Notes: a model not told the origin generated them from the letters alone. 64,000 nucleotides of DNA from Paenibacillus sp. CF384 (GCF_900106745.1 NZ_FNNV01000010.1:186001-250000), one strand, 5' to 3'; positions 25,692 through 34,550 are shown, numbered from the stretch's first letter. A program made the numbers and translations.

Positions 25692-27437
25692 CTATTTTTC
25701 CTTGGAGTAGTCGCGTTTACGCGGTTTAATGAGAGAGACATCGACTTCTTCGTACGAAATTTGCGGGCCTTCCGGCGTCCAAGCGGCTTTCGTCGTTTTC
25801 AAGAAATCTTCATCGTTACGATCCGGGAATTCCGGTTTGTAATGCGCGCCGCGGCTTTCGTTACGCATAAGCGCGCCGAGCGTCATCGCTTCGGAAAGCT
25901 CCATCATGTTCCACAGCTGACGAGTGAACGCTACGCTTGCGTTATTCCACCGTGCAGAATCGTTGATATTGATATTCTGATAACGCTGCTTCAGCTCTTT
26001 AATCTTCGCGATTGTCTCTTCGAGCTTCTTGTTGAAACGTACAACGGTCATGTTGTTCGTCATCCACTCGCCGAGTTCTTTGTGCAGGACATAGGCGTTC
26101 TCTGTACCGTTCATGTTCAAGATGCTTTCATACTTGTCGGTTTGCTCTTTCTTCGCACGATCGTAAACGGAAGAAGAAATATCTTCAGCCGATTTCTTAA
26201 GGCCCTTGATGTACTCGACTGCTTTAGGTCCCGTAATCATGCCGCCATAGATCGCGGAGAGCAGCGAGTTCGCACCGAGACGGTTCGCACCATGATATTG
26301 ATATTCGCATTCGCCGCAAGCGAACAAGCCGGGAATGTTCGTCATTTGATTGTAGTCGACCCACATGCCGCCCATGGAATAATGAACCGCAGGGAAGATT
26401 TTCATCGGAATTTTGCGAGGGTCATCGCCCATGAACTTCTCATAGATCTCAATGATACCACCGAGCTTCACATCAAGCACCTTCGGATCTTTATGGGACA
26501 GGTCAAGGTAAACCATGTTCTCGCCGTTAATACCAAGCTTCTGCTCCACGCACACGTCGAAGATTTCGCGAGTTGCGATATCACGCGGAACAAGGTTGCC
26601 GTACGCCGGGTATTTCTCTTCAAGGAAGTACCAAGGCTTGCCGTCTTTATACGTCCAGATCCGTCCGCCTTCACCGCGCGCCGATTCCGACATCAGACGT
26701 AGCTTGTCGTCGCCCGGGATAGCCGTCGGGTGAATTTGAATGAATTCGCCGTTCGCATAATGAACGCCTTGTTGGTATACCGCGCTTGCGGCAGTACCCG
26801 TGTTAATAACGGAGTTCGTTGTTTTGCCGAAAATAATACCAGGGCCGCCTGTTGCCAAAATAACGGCATCCGCAGCGAAGGTATGTACTTCCATCGAACG
26901 AAGATCCTGAGCGGAAACACCACGGCAAGCACCTTCGTCGTCAAGAATGGAGCCGAGGAACTCCCAGTGCTCATACTTCGTTACAAGGCCGGCTGTTTCC
27001 CAGCGGCGAACTTGCTCATCCAGTGCGTAAAGCAGCTGCTGGCCTGTTGTAGCGCCTGCGAATGCAGTACGGTGATATTGCGTACCGCCGAAACGGCGGA
27101 AATCAAGCAAACCTTCCGGAGTACGGTTGAACATAACGCCCATCCGGTCCATCAAGTGAATGATGCCGGGTGCCGCATCGCACATTGCTTTGACAGGCGG
27201 TTGATTCGCAAGGAAGTCCCCGCCATAAACCGTGTCATCAAAATGTTCCCAAGTGGAGTCGCCTTCACCTTTCGTGTTAACCGCGCCGTTAATACCGCCT
27301 TGCGCACATACGGAGTGCGAACGTTTAACAGGAACAACGGAGAACAGGTCGACATGAACGCCTGCTTCTGCCGCTTTTATAGTAGCCATTAAGCCGGCCA
27401 GACCGCCGCCAACGACAATAATTTTGTTTTTAGCCAT
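25692..27437 (-). CDS. sdhA: Succinate dehydrogenase flavoprotein subunit
   Basis: 581 residues, full length. FAD-binding GGGLAGLMATIKAAEAG at residues 9-25; RSHSVCAQGGINGAVN with the histidine that in relatives is covalently attached to FAD; active-site segments HPTAIPGDDKL, ESARGEGGRIW and the Arg/His region HYSMGGMWVD; capping-domain GANRLGANSLLSAIYGG. Oxidises succinate to fumarate. 25 bases after sdhC in the same operon. Confidence 0.98.
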   Translation of the reverse strand: MAKNKIIVVGGGLAGLMATIKAAEAGVHVDLFSVVPVKRSHSVCAQGGINGAVNTKGEGDSTWEHFDDTVYGGDFLANQPPVKAMCDAAPGIIHLMDRMGVMFNRTPEGLLDFRRFGGTQYHRTAFAGATTGQQLLYALDEQVRRWETAGLVTKYEHWEFLGSILDDEGACRGVSAQDLRSMEVHTFAADAVILATGGPGIIFGKTTNSVINTGTAASAVYQQGVHYANGEFIQIHPTAIPGDDKLRLMSESARGEGGRIWTYKDGKPWYFLEEKYPAYGNLVPRDIATREIFDVCVEQKLGINGENMVYLDLSHKDPKVLDVKLGGIIEIYEKFMGDDPRKIPMKIFPAVHYSMGGMWVDYNQMTNIPGLFACGECEYQYHGANRLGANSLLSAIYGGMITGPKAVEYIKGLKKSAEDISSSVYDRAKKEQTDKYESILNMNGTENAYVLHKELGEWMTNNMTVVRFNKKLEETIAKIKELKQRYQNININDSARWNNASVAFTRQLWNMMELSEAMTLGALMRNESRGAHYKPEFPDRNDEDFLKTTKAAWTPEGPQISYEEVDVSLIKPRKRDYSKEK

Positions 27438-27462
27438 TACATTATCGCTCCTTGTCTCAAAC

Positions 27463-28134
27463 TTAAACGAGATTCGTCAATTGCAGAGCAGCTGAGGCCG
27501 CCTCTTTAAATTCATCGCCGCGGAATGCGCCAAGCGACAACAAGAACATCACCGCTACAATGACGAATACACCCATCCAAAGGAACGAGGAGATGCGTTG
27601 TGCACGCGGTCCGACAGTAATGCCCCAGCTAACGAGGAATGCCCACATGCCGTTGCTGAAGTGGAACGTTGCTGCAAGAACACCGATGATATAAAGCACG
27701 AAGTACAGACCGTTGCTTGTGATGTCATGCATTAAGTTGCCAAGTTCCTCATGCTTTACTTCGCCGAGCATAACTTGCAACCGGGTTTGGTAAAGATGCC
27801 AGAAGATAAAAATAAACGTAATTACACCGGTTATACGCTGAACAGCGAAAGCCCAGTTACGGCCATACTTGAACTGTCCGGTATTCACGTTCGACTGATA
27901 AGCAACATATAATCCATACACGCCATGGAACAATAGCGGCAGCCAGATGCCGAACAATTCCAGGAAGAAAACGAGCGGAAGATCATTCAAGAACTTGATG
28001 CTATCCGAAAATCCTTGTGATCCACCCTCATAGGCCGAATAGTTTGTAATCATGTGCTCGATGAGGAACAAACCGAGTGGAATTACTCCGAGTAAGGAGT
28101 GGATCTTACGCGATAAATACGAATTTCCTTTCAT
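27463..28134 (-). CDS. sdhC: Succinate dehydrogenase cytochrome b558 subunit
   Basis: 223 residues from ATG 28134 (MKGNSYLSRKIHSLLGV), 12 bases after AAGGAG; an ATG 15 codons upstream precedes that ribosome site. Five hydrophobic helices with several conserved histidines (RKIHSLLG, FLIEHMITN, LLFHGVYG, FIFWHLYQT, AATFHFSNG) that ligate two hemes in the B. subtilis-type single-subunit anchor. It reduces menaquinone. No separate SdhD is needed. The promoter and a possible LysR operator lie in the divergent region upstream. Confidence 0.94.
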   Translation of the reverse strand: MKGNSYLSRKIHSLLGVIPLGLFLIEHMITNYSAYEGGSQGFSDSIKFLNDLPLVFFLELFGIWLPLLFHGVYGLYVAYQSNVNTGQFKYGRNWAFAVQRITGVITFIFIFWHLYQTRLQVMLGEVKHEELGNLMHDITSNGLYFVLYIIGVLAATFHFSNGMWAFLVSWGITVGPRAQRISSFLWMGVFVIVAVMFLLSLGAFRGDEFKEAASAALQLTNLV

Positions 28135-28200
28135 AACTTGTACGTTCTCCTTTCCAAACTGTGGGGTAGCATTCGCCATAATTCGCCAAAACCATTCTCC

Positions 28201-28245
28201 ATTGTAACTCTAGCCCCAGAAGGCGTCAATAAATAATAGATTTAT
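28201..28245 (-). promoter_or_regulatory. sdhCAB promoter with adjoining LysR-type palindrome
   Basis: Minus strand TTGACG (28224-28229) and TACAAT (28201-28206), spacer 17. Immediately upstream, 28229-28245 is the palindrome ATAAAT-N5-ATTTAT, a T-N11-A form used by LysR proteins. The divergent gene encodes a LysR regulator. Confidence 0.6.
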
Positions 28246-28363
28246 ACATTATGGTGGCACAGTACACATAATACTCCTTTTATGCTTATAATGGAATTGC
28301 TTATTATTCATTAATTGTTATACCTTTTTTGCATATAGACATGAAGCTGTGAGGTGATTGTTT

Positions 28364-29257
28364 GTGTTAGATGAATTACATGTTTTTGCCGTTGTAGTGG
28401 AGCAATCCAGCATGAACAAGGCATCTGCCGCATTGAATCTGTCCCAGCCTGCGCTCTCCCGCAAAATTGCCAAGCTGGAGCAGGATCTTGGCGCATTACT
28501 CTTCCGCCGAGTCGGCAAGCGGCTTGAGCTGACTCGAATCGGACAGCTTACATACGAGTATGCCATCGAGGCCAGGCAGCAGCACTTACGCTATCTCAGC
28601 CTTGTCGCCGATTATAAGAGCGCAGGCCGTTCTACCTTAACCATTGGCGCGAGTCTTACGACACTGCAGACGACATTGCCTGATCTTATTCAAGCACTGA
28701 CCCTCCGAAGTCCCGAGCTCGATATCAAAGCCATCACCGGCAAAACACATGAGATCGTCACGCTCGTCCGCGAGCGCAAAGCCGACCTAGGCATCGTCGC
28801 TTCGCGCATCGATGATCCTCAGCTTAAATGCGTGCCGCTCTTCGACGATCACCTAGTGCTCGTGCTGCCGCGCAATCATTTCGTCATGGATAAAGGCTTG
28901 CCTGTTATCAACGATTTAAACGCGCTGCCGATGATATTGTTCTCCAAAGGCACATGGTACCGGATCATGACCGATGAACTGTTCGAAAAATACCGCCTGC
29001 TTCCCGATGTACGTATGGAAATCGACTCCTTTGAGGCGATACTCCGGCTGTTGCATACATGCCGCGCCGCTACGCTGCTGCCCAAATCCTATTTGCGGCC
29101 GGAGATGCTTCAGGATAACGATCTCTCGGTTATCCCGATCCGCGAATTGGTTGAATCCAAGCGGACGACTTCGCTCATTCATGCGCAATCAGAGAGCTTG
29201 AGCCCGGTGGTACGGCTGTGGATCGACGAGATCGCTACGCATTATAAGCGGGGGTAG
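28364..29257 (+). CDS. LysR-family regulator divergent from sdhCAB
   Basis: 297 residues; GTG start six bases after GAGGTGA. Winged helix (LDELHVFAVVVEQSSMNKAS, LNLSQPALSRKIAKLEQDLG, LFRRVGKRLELTRIG) and effector-binding domain from about residue 88 (STLTIGASLTTLQTTLPDLIQ). Divergent orientation and a T-N11-A palindrome between the genes suggest that it controls sdhCAB, possibly with a TCA-cycle effector; this is inference. Its stop is followed after about 20 bases by a 180-bp palindrome. Confidence 0.9.
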   Translation: MLDELHVFAVVVEQSSMNKASAALNLSQPALSRKIAKLEQDLGALLFRRVGKRLELTRIGQLTYEYAIEARQQHLRYLSLVADYKSAGRSTLTIGASLTTLQTTLPDLIQALTLRSPELDIKAITGKTHEIVTLVRERKADLGIVASRIDDPQLKCVPLFDDHLVLVLPRNHFVMDKGLPVINDLNALPMILFSKGTWYRIMTDELFEKYRLLPDVRMEIDSFEAILRLLHTCRAATLLPKSYLRPEMLQDNDLSVIPIRELVESKRTTSLIHAQSESLSPVVRLWIDEIATHYKRG

Positions 29258-29280
29258 CGAGTTGGGGAGTGCTGCTGTTG

Positions 29281-29460
29281 CGGGAGGGTGGGATGAAGAG
29301 GTGGATTGGACTACGTTTCAGGGGATCCGTTTCCGTCGCTGTTGAACCCGGGAATATTGAACAATCACCTAGCGGTGTATTCCCGGCTTCAAAGGCGAGC
29401 GCTAACGCTCTCCAACGGAACCCCTTACACTCGTCCAACCATCTTCATCCCTTCCTCCCG
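29281..29460. repeat. 180-bp imperfect palindrome
   Basis: The left arm (from CGGGAGGGTGGGATGAAGA) matches the reverse complement of the right arm (CGGGAGGAAGGGATGAAGA) over about 85 bases with scattered mismatches and small indels. Inner matches include TTGAACCCGGGAAT with TTGAAGCCGGGAAT, and GGGGATCCGTT with GGGGTTCCGTT. Centre near 29368. Similarity continues about 12 bases outward on both sides. No open frame with a ribosome site. Confidence 0.9.
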
Positions 29461-29511
29461 CTGCACTTCCAAGCGCGACTAGCTCCGCATATTCTGCTCC
29501 GCTGGCGGCCG

Positions 29512-29705
29512 AGTTGAGCCGCAATTGCTGCCCCTGCAGCTCTGCGGCTCATTGAACTTCATGCAAGCAATGTCCCTCTTCCCCCGTGTAGGTTGCGGCT
29601 CATTCAATCGAACACGCCGGTATGCGGCGTCTTGCAATCCCAATTGAACCACGCAAATTTGAGGTTCAATTTCTTGTGAACGAACCACACCGTGTGTGCT
29701 GCGTG
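29512..29705. other. Non-coding stretch with several short hairpins
   Basis: Contains GAGCCGCA/TGCGGCTC (29516-29551), CGCCG/CGGCG (about 29611-29625), and AATTGAACC/GGTTCAATT (about 29643-29672), plus a repeated GCGGCTCATT at two places. No gene recognised. Confidence 0.7.
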
Positions 29706-29725
29706 GTGAGAGTCGCTTTCTCAGC

Positions 29726-29984
29726 AACAATAAAGGTTAGGGACCGCTTCGGGAGCGGTCCTTTATTGTTACTTCTGGGAAGAGGCGACCGGAGGGGAGC
29801 GTGACAGCCTGGAGAGTTTACGTCCTGCCTTTAAAACCGTGATCAAACCTCAGCATAATTCGTTCAATAATGATCACGGGTTTAACAGCAGGCGCAAGGC
29901 TGTCACAGCTCAACGCAGGAAGCGTTCCTCTTCCCGAACAACAACAAAGGACAGAAGCCGAATCCGGCCCTGTCCTTTATTGTT
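29726..29984. repeat. About 260-bp imperfect palindrome bounded by two terminator-like hairpins
   Basis: Left arm AACAATAAAGG... reads again on the minus strand from 29984. Inner matches: CGGGAAGAGG/TGGGAAGAGG, GTGACAGCCT (exact), CCTGC(C)TTTAAAACCGTGATCA-like against CCTGCTGTTAAACCCGTGATCA-like. Centre near 29856. The left end holds hairpin GGACCGCT/AGCGGTCC with T-rich tail (29741-29766), the right end the mirrored ktrA terminator. Confidence 0.88.
29946..29978 (-). terminator. Terminator of ktrA
   Basis: AAAGGACAG pairs with CTGTCCTTT around a GC-rich loop; on the minus strand followed by GTTGTTGTT. About 47 bases past the ktrA stop and forming the outer right end of the long palindrome. 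Confidence 0.7.
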
Positions 29985-30024
29985 TGCCATTTTTCGTATC
30001 CAATACCATATCGCTTGTATTCTT

Positions 30025-30687
30025 CTAATGAATGACCGTATCTTCAAATTCCTCGATCTGCTGATTCGTGCCGATGATCACCATGACATCCTTCTCCGTA
30101 AGCACATCGTTTCCGGTCGGCGCGATGATGATGCCCTTCGGCTTATTGATCGCAACGATGCTGCAGCCAAACCGCGCACGTGCGTTCAAATCCTGCAGCG
30201 AGACGCCGCTCAAGCATTTCGGCACGGCCAGCTCGGCAATCGTGTAATCCTTCGACAGCTCGATATAGTCGAGTAAATTCGGCGAAACCAGCTGATGCGC
30301 AACACGAATGCCCATATCCCGCTCCGGATAAACGACGCGGTCCACGCCGATTTTCTCAAGCACACGCCCATGAAGCTCGGTCATCGCTTTGGCAACGACT
30401 TTCTTCACGCCAAGATCCTTCAGCAGAATAGCGGTCAGAATGCTCGCTTGAATATCATCGCCGATCGCCACGACTCCACAATCAAAGTTACGTACGCCTA
30501 ATGAACGAAGCACTTCTTCATCAGTCGATTCCGCCGTTACCGTATGCGTGAGCACTTGGCTCAGATCCTGTACAACCTCCGGATCTTTATCGATTCCAAG
30601 AACGTCATAGCCAAGTTCAATTAGCTCGCGAGCCAAGCTCGAGCCAAACCGGCCAAGTCCTATAATGACAAATTGATTGATTTTCAT
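30025..30687 (-). CDS. ktrA: KtrA/TrkA-type potassium uptake regulatory subunit
   Basis: 220 residues: an RCK N-domain with Rossmann nucleotide site (FVIIGLGRFGSSLARELIELG, acidic end at VLGIDKD) and an RCK C-domain (about residues 135-220; CLSGVSLQDLNARARFGCSIVAI). It forms an octameric ring that gates the membrane subunit KtrB/KtrD by ATP/ADP; relatives also bind c-di-AMP in the C-domain. No ktrB/D partner is encoded in the window. A promoter is readable upstream, but no c-di-AMP riboswitch. Confidence 0.92.
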   Translation of the reverse strand: MKINQFVIIGLGRFGSSLARELIELGYDVLGIDKDPEVVQDLSQVLTHTVTAESTDEEVLRSLGVRNFDCGVVAIGDDIQASILTAILLKDLGVKKVVAKAMTELHGRVLEKIGVDRVVYPERDMGIRVAHQLVSPNLLDYIELSKDYTIAELAVPKCLSGVSLQDLNARARFGCSIVAINKPKGIIIAPTGNDVLTEKDVMVIIGTNQQIEEFEDTVIH

Positions 30688-30828
30688 AATGGTAGTAATC
30701 CCCTATCCAAAACATGATTTCTTCTACATCGACTCGACTATATACAAAATGAAACTCATATAAATGAAGAACGTAACCCTTAGGACAAAGACATCCTTGT
30801 CAGCTTCCGCTGCCTGCCAATGTTTCAA

Positions 30829-30858
30829 ATTATAAACCGTTCCTGCCCTCATTTCCAA
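30829..30858 (-). promoter_or_regulatory. Probable ktrA promoter
   Basis: Minus strand TTGGAA (30853-30858) and TATAAT (30829-30834), spacer 18. Leaves a leader of about 135 bases before ktrA. Confidence 0.5.
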
Positions 30859-30955
30859 GTAGGAAGGCCCCGGTTCCATGGATAATATTGTTTCATTTAT
30901 GTTAAGGTAATGAATATCGCGCAATCGTTCTACTATTCGAGACAGAGGTGTTCAA

Positions 30956-32569
30956 ATGAATACAACGCAGCTTCAGCCCCATTGGAAATTATTCTCATGG
31001 CTTGCCGGCATAGGTATCATCATTTATTTACTCATCCAAATCGTTCCTTCCACAGCTGAGACTTTCTTCGATTCGGGCAGCGAGTCGGTCATTACCAAGA
31101 GTAAAGCAGAAGCCGCCGCCTCTTCCTTTATCCAGAAGCAGTTCCATGCTCACCCCGCACATGTGCATGCCGTTCATCAATCCGACAGCCTCCTCTACGG
31201 TTATCTGGAGAAGAATAAGCTGACGAAAACCTATAATAAGAACTATGATACGGATTACCCTACGGACACGTTTCAAGTAACGGCGGAAATGCCGGATAAG
31301 AGCGAGATTTTCGTCTATGTTCATATGCAAAAAGGGACCGTAGTCGCGTGGAATCGGTTGAACGAATCGGATACCGTACCGGCACAAGGCAAAGAACTCA
31401 CAGATGCTGCGCTCGCTTTTGCAGCCTCCAAGGGTTTTGCTAAATCATCGCTCTCGCTTCATAAGATGGATTCGGACAAAGGCCGAATCTGGTATAAAGC
31501 TGCCGGAAAGTCGGTTGGCGAAGCACCGCTCATTCTTGGCATTCGCGTCGAGAAGGCAGCGAACGGCAGCTTCCTTATTGCATCCTATAAACCGCAATTC
31601 TCCGTCCCATCCGCGTACACCGGTTATGTGAATGATCAGAAGCAAATCGCGAATTATTTGTCGACGATTGGCAGCTTGTTCCTGTCCTTTGTGTTGTTTA
31701 TTCTCGCCATCATTTACGCGTCTCTTTATCGGAAACACACGTCGTTCTTGCGCGGAATTGTATTAACCGTGATTTTCTTGGCTATGTATTTGGCTAATGA
31801 CTTCAACATGACGGACGGGATTGTGGCAGGCTACGGTGAAATCTTGCATGCGGACACCGTCGCGTATGTTGCGGTGATCGTTACATGTTTGATTACCGTT
31901 ATTATGGCGCTTGCCGTCTACTTCTCCCTCGTTGGCGGAGATGGATTATGGAAGGGAATGGGCCGGAATTTATGGCCGCGATTCGGCCAACCCGGCTATG
32001 GGGAGCATGTATGGCGGAGTATGTGGCTTGGCTATTTGTGCGCGTTTATGCTGCTTGGCTTACAAACGATTATCTTCATTATCCTGATGCAAGTAAACGG
32101 CTCCTGGTCCACGACCGACGTCACCCAATCCCCTTATAACCTGGCAGCACCGTTGATCTTCCCGGTACTCGCTTGGTGTGCGGCGATATCAGAGGAAGCG
32201 GTGTTCCGCTTGTTCGGTATCGGTCTGATGAAGCGTTGGTTCAAGAACTCGTTCGTCGCTTCCCTCATTCCAACCGTCATCTGGGCGCTCGGTCACGTTA
32301 CCTATCCGATCTTCCCATCGACTACGAGACTGCTGGAGCTAACGATTATCGGACTGATCTTCAGCTTCTTGTTCCTGCGATACGGGTTTATTACCGTGTT
32401 GTTCGCACATGCAATCTTCGATAGCGTAATGATGGCGATCTCCTTGATGTTTATGGGCTCTGCCAGCAATATCCTGGTCGGTATCGTCTACATCCTGCTT
32501 CCGATTCCAATTGCATGGCTCATGCGATACGTGGACAACAGAAAACGTCCGAAACCTTATACAACCTGA
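30956..32569 (+). CDS. CPBP-family intramembrane metalloprotease with large N-terminal ectodomain
   Basis: 537 residues. One helix (14-30), then about 195 residues of hydrophilic sequence likely outside the membrane, then about eight hydrophobic helices. The CPBP (CAAX protease and bacteriocin-processing, Abi) motifs lie in the last third: SEEAVFRLFGIG (EExxxR, about residue 413), WALGH (about 444), and a last conserved His in LFAHAIFDSV. Members are glutamate proteases related to Rce1. Substrate unknown; the N-terminal part resembles no family I recognise. Single gene; GAGGTG precedes the ATG. Confidence 0.82.
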   Translation: MNTTQLQPHWKLFSWLAGIGIIIYLLIQIVPSTAETFFDSGSESVITKSKAEAAASSFIQKQFHAHPAHVHAVHQSDSLLYGYLEKNKLTKTYNKNYDTDYPTDTFQVTAEMPDKSEIFVYVHMQKGTVVAWNRLNESDTVPAQGKELTDAALAFAASKGFAKSSLSLHKMDSDKGRIWYKAAGKSVGEAPLILGIRVEKAANGSFLIASYKPQFSVPSAYTGYVNDQKQIANYLSTIGSLFLSFVLFILAIIYASLYRKHTSFLRGIVLTVIFLAMYLANDFNMTDGIVAGYGEILHADTVAYVAVIVTCLITVIMALAVYFSLVGGDGLWKGMGRNLWPRFGQPGYGEHVWRSMWLGYLCAFMLLGLQTIIFIILMQVNGSWSTTDVTQSPYNLAAPLIFPVLAWCAAISEEAVFRLFGIGLMKRWFKNSFVASLIPTVIWALGHVTYPIFPSTTRLLELTIIGLIFSFLFLRYGFITVLFAHAIFDSVMMAISLMFMGSASNILVGIVYILLPIPIAWLMRYVDNRKRPKPYTT

Positions 32570-32578
32570 TTACGATAA

Positions 32579-32616
32579 AAGGCTCTCCCGGCACCTGATC
32601 CGGGAGAGCCTTTACT
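32579..32616 (+). terminator. Bidirectional terminator between CPBP gene and ABC permease
   Basis: 13-bp perfect stem (AAGGCTCTCCCGG/CCGGGAGAGCCTT) with A run on the left and T on the right, placed between two convergent genes. Confidence 0.88.
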
Positions 32617-32623
32617 GTGACTG

Positions 32624-33601
32624 CTAATAAACGTCTCGCCGCGTGAAGGAAAAGAATGATACGATTAAAGCACCGATTCCCCAGAGCAGCAGCACCAGCA
32701 GCGAGAAACCAAGCGACATCCCCGCAATCGGCGGTTCGGCATCCTGCAAGTAATCGATCAACTCCAAGTTGACCATGAACAAGTACTTCGCTGTTTCCCA
32801 AGAACCGACCATCGACCTTAGAATAGTGCCCGCAATAAGACAAGCCAGCATGATTCCCATGACCGCAGCGGTTGTGCGAACCAGAACGGATAACATGAAG
32901 GTGATGGTCGCCACCACAACAGAGACAAACCAGGCGAGTCCCATCTCCATGAGAATGAACTCCCACTGGGGTATGATTCGCACAGCGGATGTATCAAGCT
33001 CTCCGCCTGTCACCGAGAAGCCGGTCAGAACCGGCGCATCCCAGCCTTGAAAGCCAAATACGATACCCGAAATAATCGCCGACAACAAGCCGAACAATGT
33101 AATGATAATCGAGACCGATAACAGGAGTGCTAAATATTTGCTAAGCAGTATTCGCCAACGCTTTACGGAGCGGGTCAGTAACACTTTAATCGTGCCTGAA
33201 CTGTGTTCGGAGGAAACGAGGTCTGCGGCGACAATCATCATCATGAGCGGCAGCAGAAGCGAAATGCCATTCTCGACGAAGCCGCGTACAAAAGTTGGTG
33301 CGCCCGGTTCCGATGGGTTGACATTCTGATCCAGGTAGTACTGCTGCTGGGCAATGCGCAGCTTCAGCTCACCTTCGTCGCCGCGTCCTCCGCCATTAGC
33401 AAGCCGGGCTTCCCAGCCGGCGATTCGCTGCTCAAGCGCGGTGCGCCAATCGACATCGCCGAAGCGCTTCAGGTTCTCCGCCGCCTGCTGATACTGAGCA
33501 TAAGTGAACAATGAGATCAGAATCGCGATGATTAGCGCGACGACGAACAACCTGCGTTTGCCTGTGATCTTAATCATCTCGTTATAAACGAGGTTAACCA
33601 A
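32624..33601 (-). CDS. ABC-2-type transporter permease
   Basis: 325 residues. N-terminal helix (17-34), a long outside loop of about 75 residues (RTALEQRIAGWEARLANGG region), then five helices, the usual ABC-2 layout. VSSEHSSGTIKVLLTRSVKRW is the characteristic amphipathic segment after the second helix. It overlaps the ATPase gene by 8 bases, so the pair is one exporter. Relatives export antibiotics, lipids or peptides; substrate unknown. Confidence 0.87.
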   Translation of the reverse strand: MVNLVYNEMIKITGKRRLFVVALIIAILISLFTYAQYQQAAENLKRFGDVDWRTALEQRIAGWEARLANGGGRGDEGELKLRIAQQQYYLDQNVNPSEPGAPTFVRGFVENGISLLLPLMMMIVAADLVSSEHSSGTIKVLLTRSVKRWRILLSKYLALLLSVSIIITLFGLLSAIISGIVFGFQGWDAPVLTGFSVTGGELDTSAVRIIPQWEFILMEMGLAWFVSVVVATITFMLSVLVRTTAAVMGIMLACLIAGTILRSMVGSWETAKYLFMVNLELIDYLQDAEPPIAGMSLGFSLLVLLLWGIGALIVSFFSFTRRDVY

Positions 33602-34550
33602 TGCTTTCCCCTCCCGTCAGCTCAAGGAACAGGTCCTCGAGCGAAGGCAGTTTGCGGCTCATCTCGGTTACGGTGACACCGGACTCGACTAGCGCCATGT
33701 TCCACCGTCCGATCTCATCCTCGATATAGGGCGTCAGCACCATCTCTCCCTGTACCTCTGCTGAGCCAGCCAACTCCCGAAGCAATGCTTCTCCCTTACT
33801 CATCGGCTGAAGTCGCCAGCTGACTCTCTCTTGCTGAGCTAATAGGTTGTCTACCGTATCGACTCGAATGACGCGGCCCTTCGATAGGATAGCAACACGG
33901 TCACACATCAATTGGATTTCGCTTAGCAGATGGCTCGATACCAGCACGGAGAGTCCTTCGCGTTCGGCCAAATAACGAATAAACTCCCTCATCTCCCGAA
34001 TGCCCGACGGATCCAGTCCGTTCGTCGGCTCATCTAGGATGAGCAGCTTCGGCTTCCCGAGCAGCGCTTGCGCAATTCCCAGTCGTTGCCTCATACCAAG
34101 CGAATAGGTCTTCACTTTATCGTGAATCCGTGCTGTCAGCCCGACAAGCTCTACAACCTCTATGATCCTTGCCTCGTCGATACCCGGCATCATGCGGGCA
34201 AAATAGTGTAAATTTCCCCAGCCGCTCAAGAAACTGTACAGCTCAGGATTCTCCACGATGCAGCCCATGTTCCCGGTCGCTTCTGAAAACTCTCTTTGCA
34301 GATCGTAACCGCAAATTCTTATCGTTCCGGCTGTTGGCTTGATTAAACCGACGAGCATGCGAATGGTCGTCGTCTTGCCCGCTCCGTTAGGCCCCAGAAA
34401 GCCGAACACCTCGCCTCGTTTCAGCTCGAAGTCGAGCCCTTGGATAATTTCCCGCTTGCCGATCACTTTACGGAGTCCTTGGACAGCTAAAGTAATCTCT
34501 TCTTTATCGCTTGCAGCAGTCATACCCGCACCCGCAGCCTTGCTGATCAT
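33594..34550 (-). CDS. ABC transporter ATP-binding protein
   Basis: 318 residues. Start chosen at the ATG that overlaps the stop of the upstream hydrolase gene (TAATG) with GGGAGGGGGAG before it. Walker A GPNGAGKTT, Q-loop, signature YSLGMRQRLGIAQ, Walker B LLILDEPTNGLDP, and H-loop VSSHLLSEI are intact. C-terminal 90 residues form the extension typical of drug/bacteriocin exporters (CcmA-like). Works with the permease at 32624-33601. Confidence 0.93.
   Translation of the reverse strand: MISKAAGAGMTAASDKEEITLAVQGLRKVIGKREIIQGLDFELKRGEVFGFLGPNGAGKTTTIRMLVGLIKPTAGTIRICGYDLQREFSEATGNMGCIVENPELYSFLSGWGNLHYFARMMPGIDEARIIEVVELVGLTARIHDKVKTYSLGMRQRLGIAQALLGKPKLLILDEPTNGLDPSGIREMREFIRYLAEREGLSVLVSSHLLSEIQLMCDRVAILSKGRVIRVDTVDNLLAQQERVSWRLQPMSKGEALLRELAGSAEVQGEMVLTPYIEDEIGRWNMALVESGVTVTEMSRKLPSLEDLFLELTGGESIG

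Noticed and set aside
30724-30924. 66-residue minus-strand frame upstream of ktrA
   Set aside because: No ribosome site and it covers the likely ktrA promoter.
30688-30955. c-di-AMP (ydaO/yuaA) riboswitch before ktrA
   Set aside because: Looked for because KtrA genes often have one, but no conserved aptamer segments are present.
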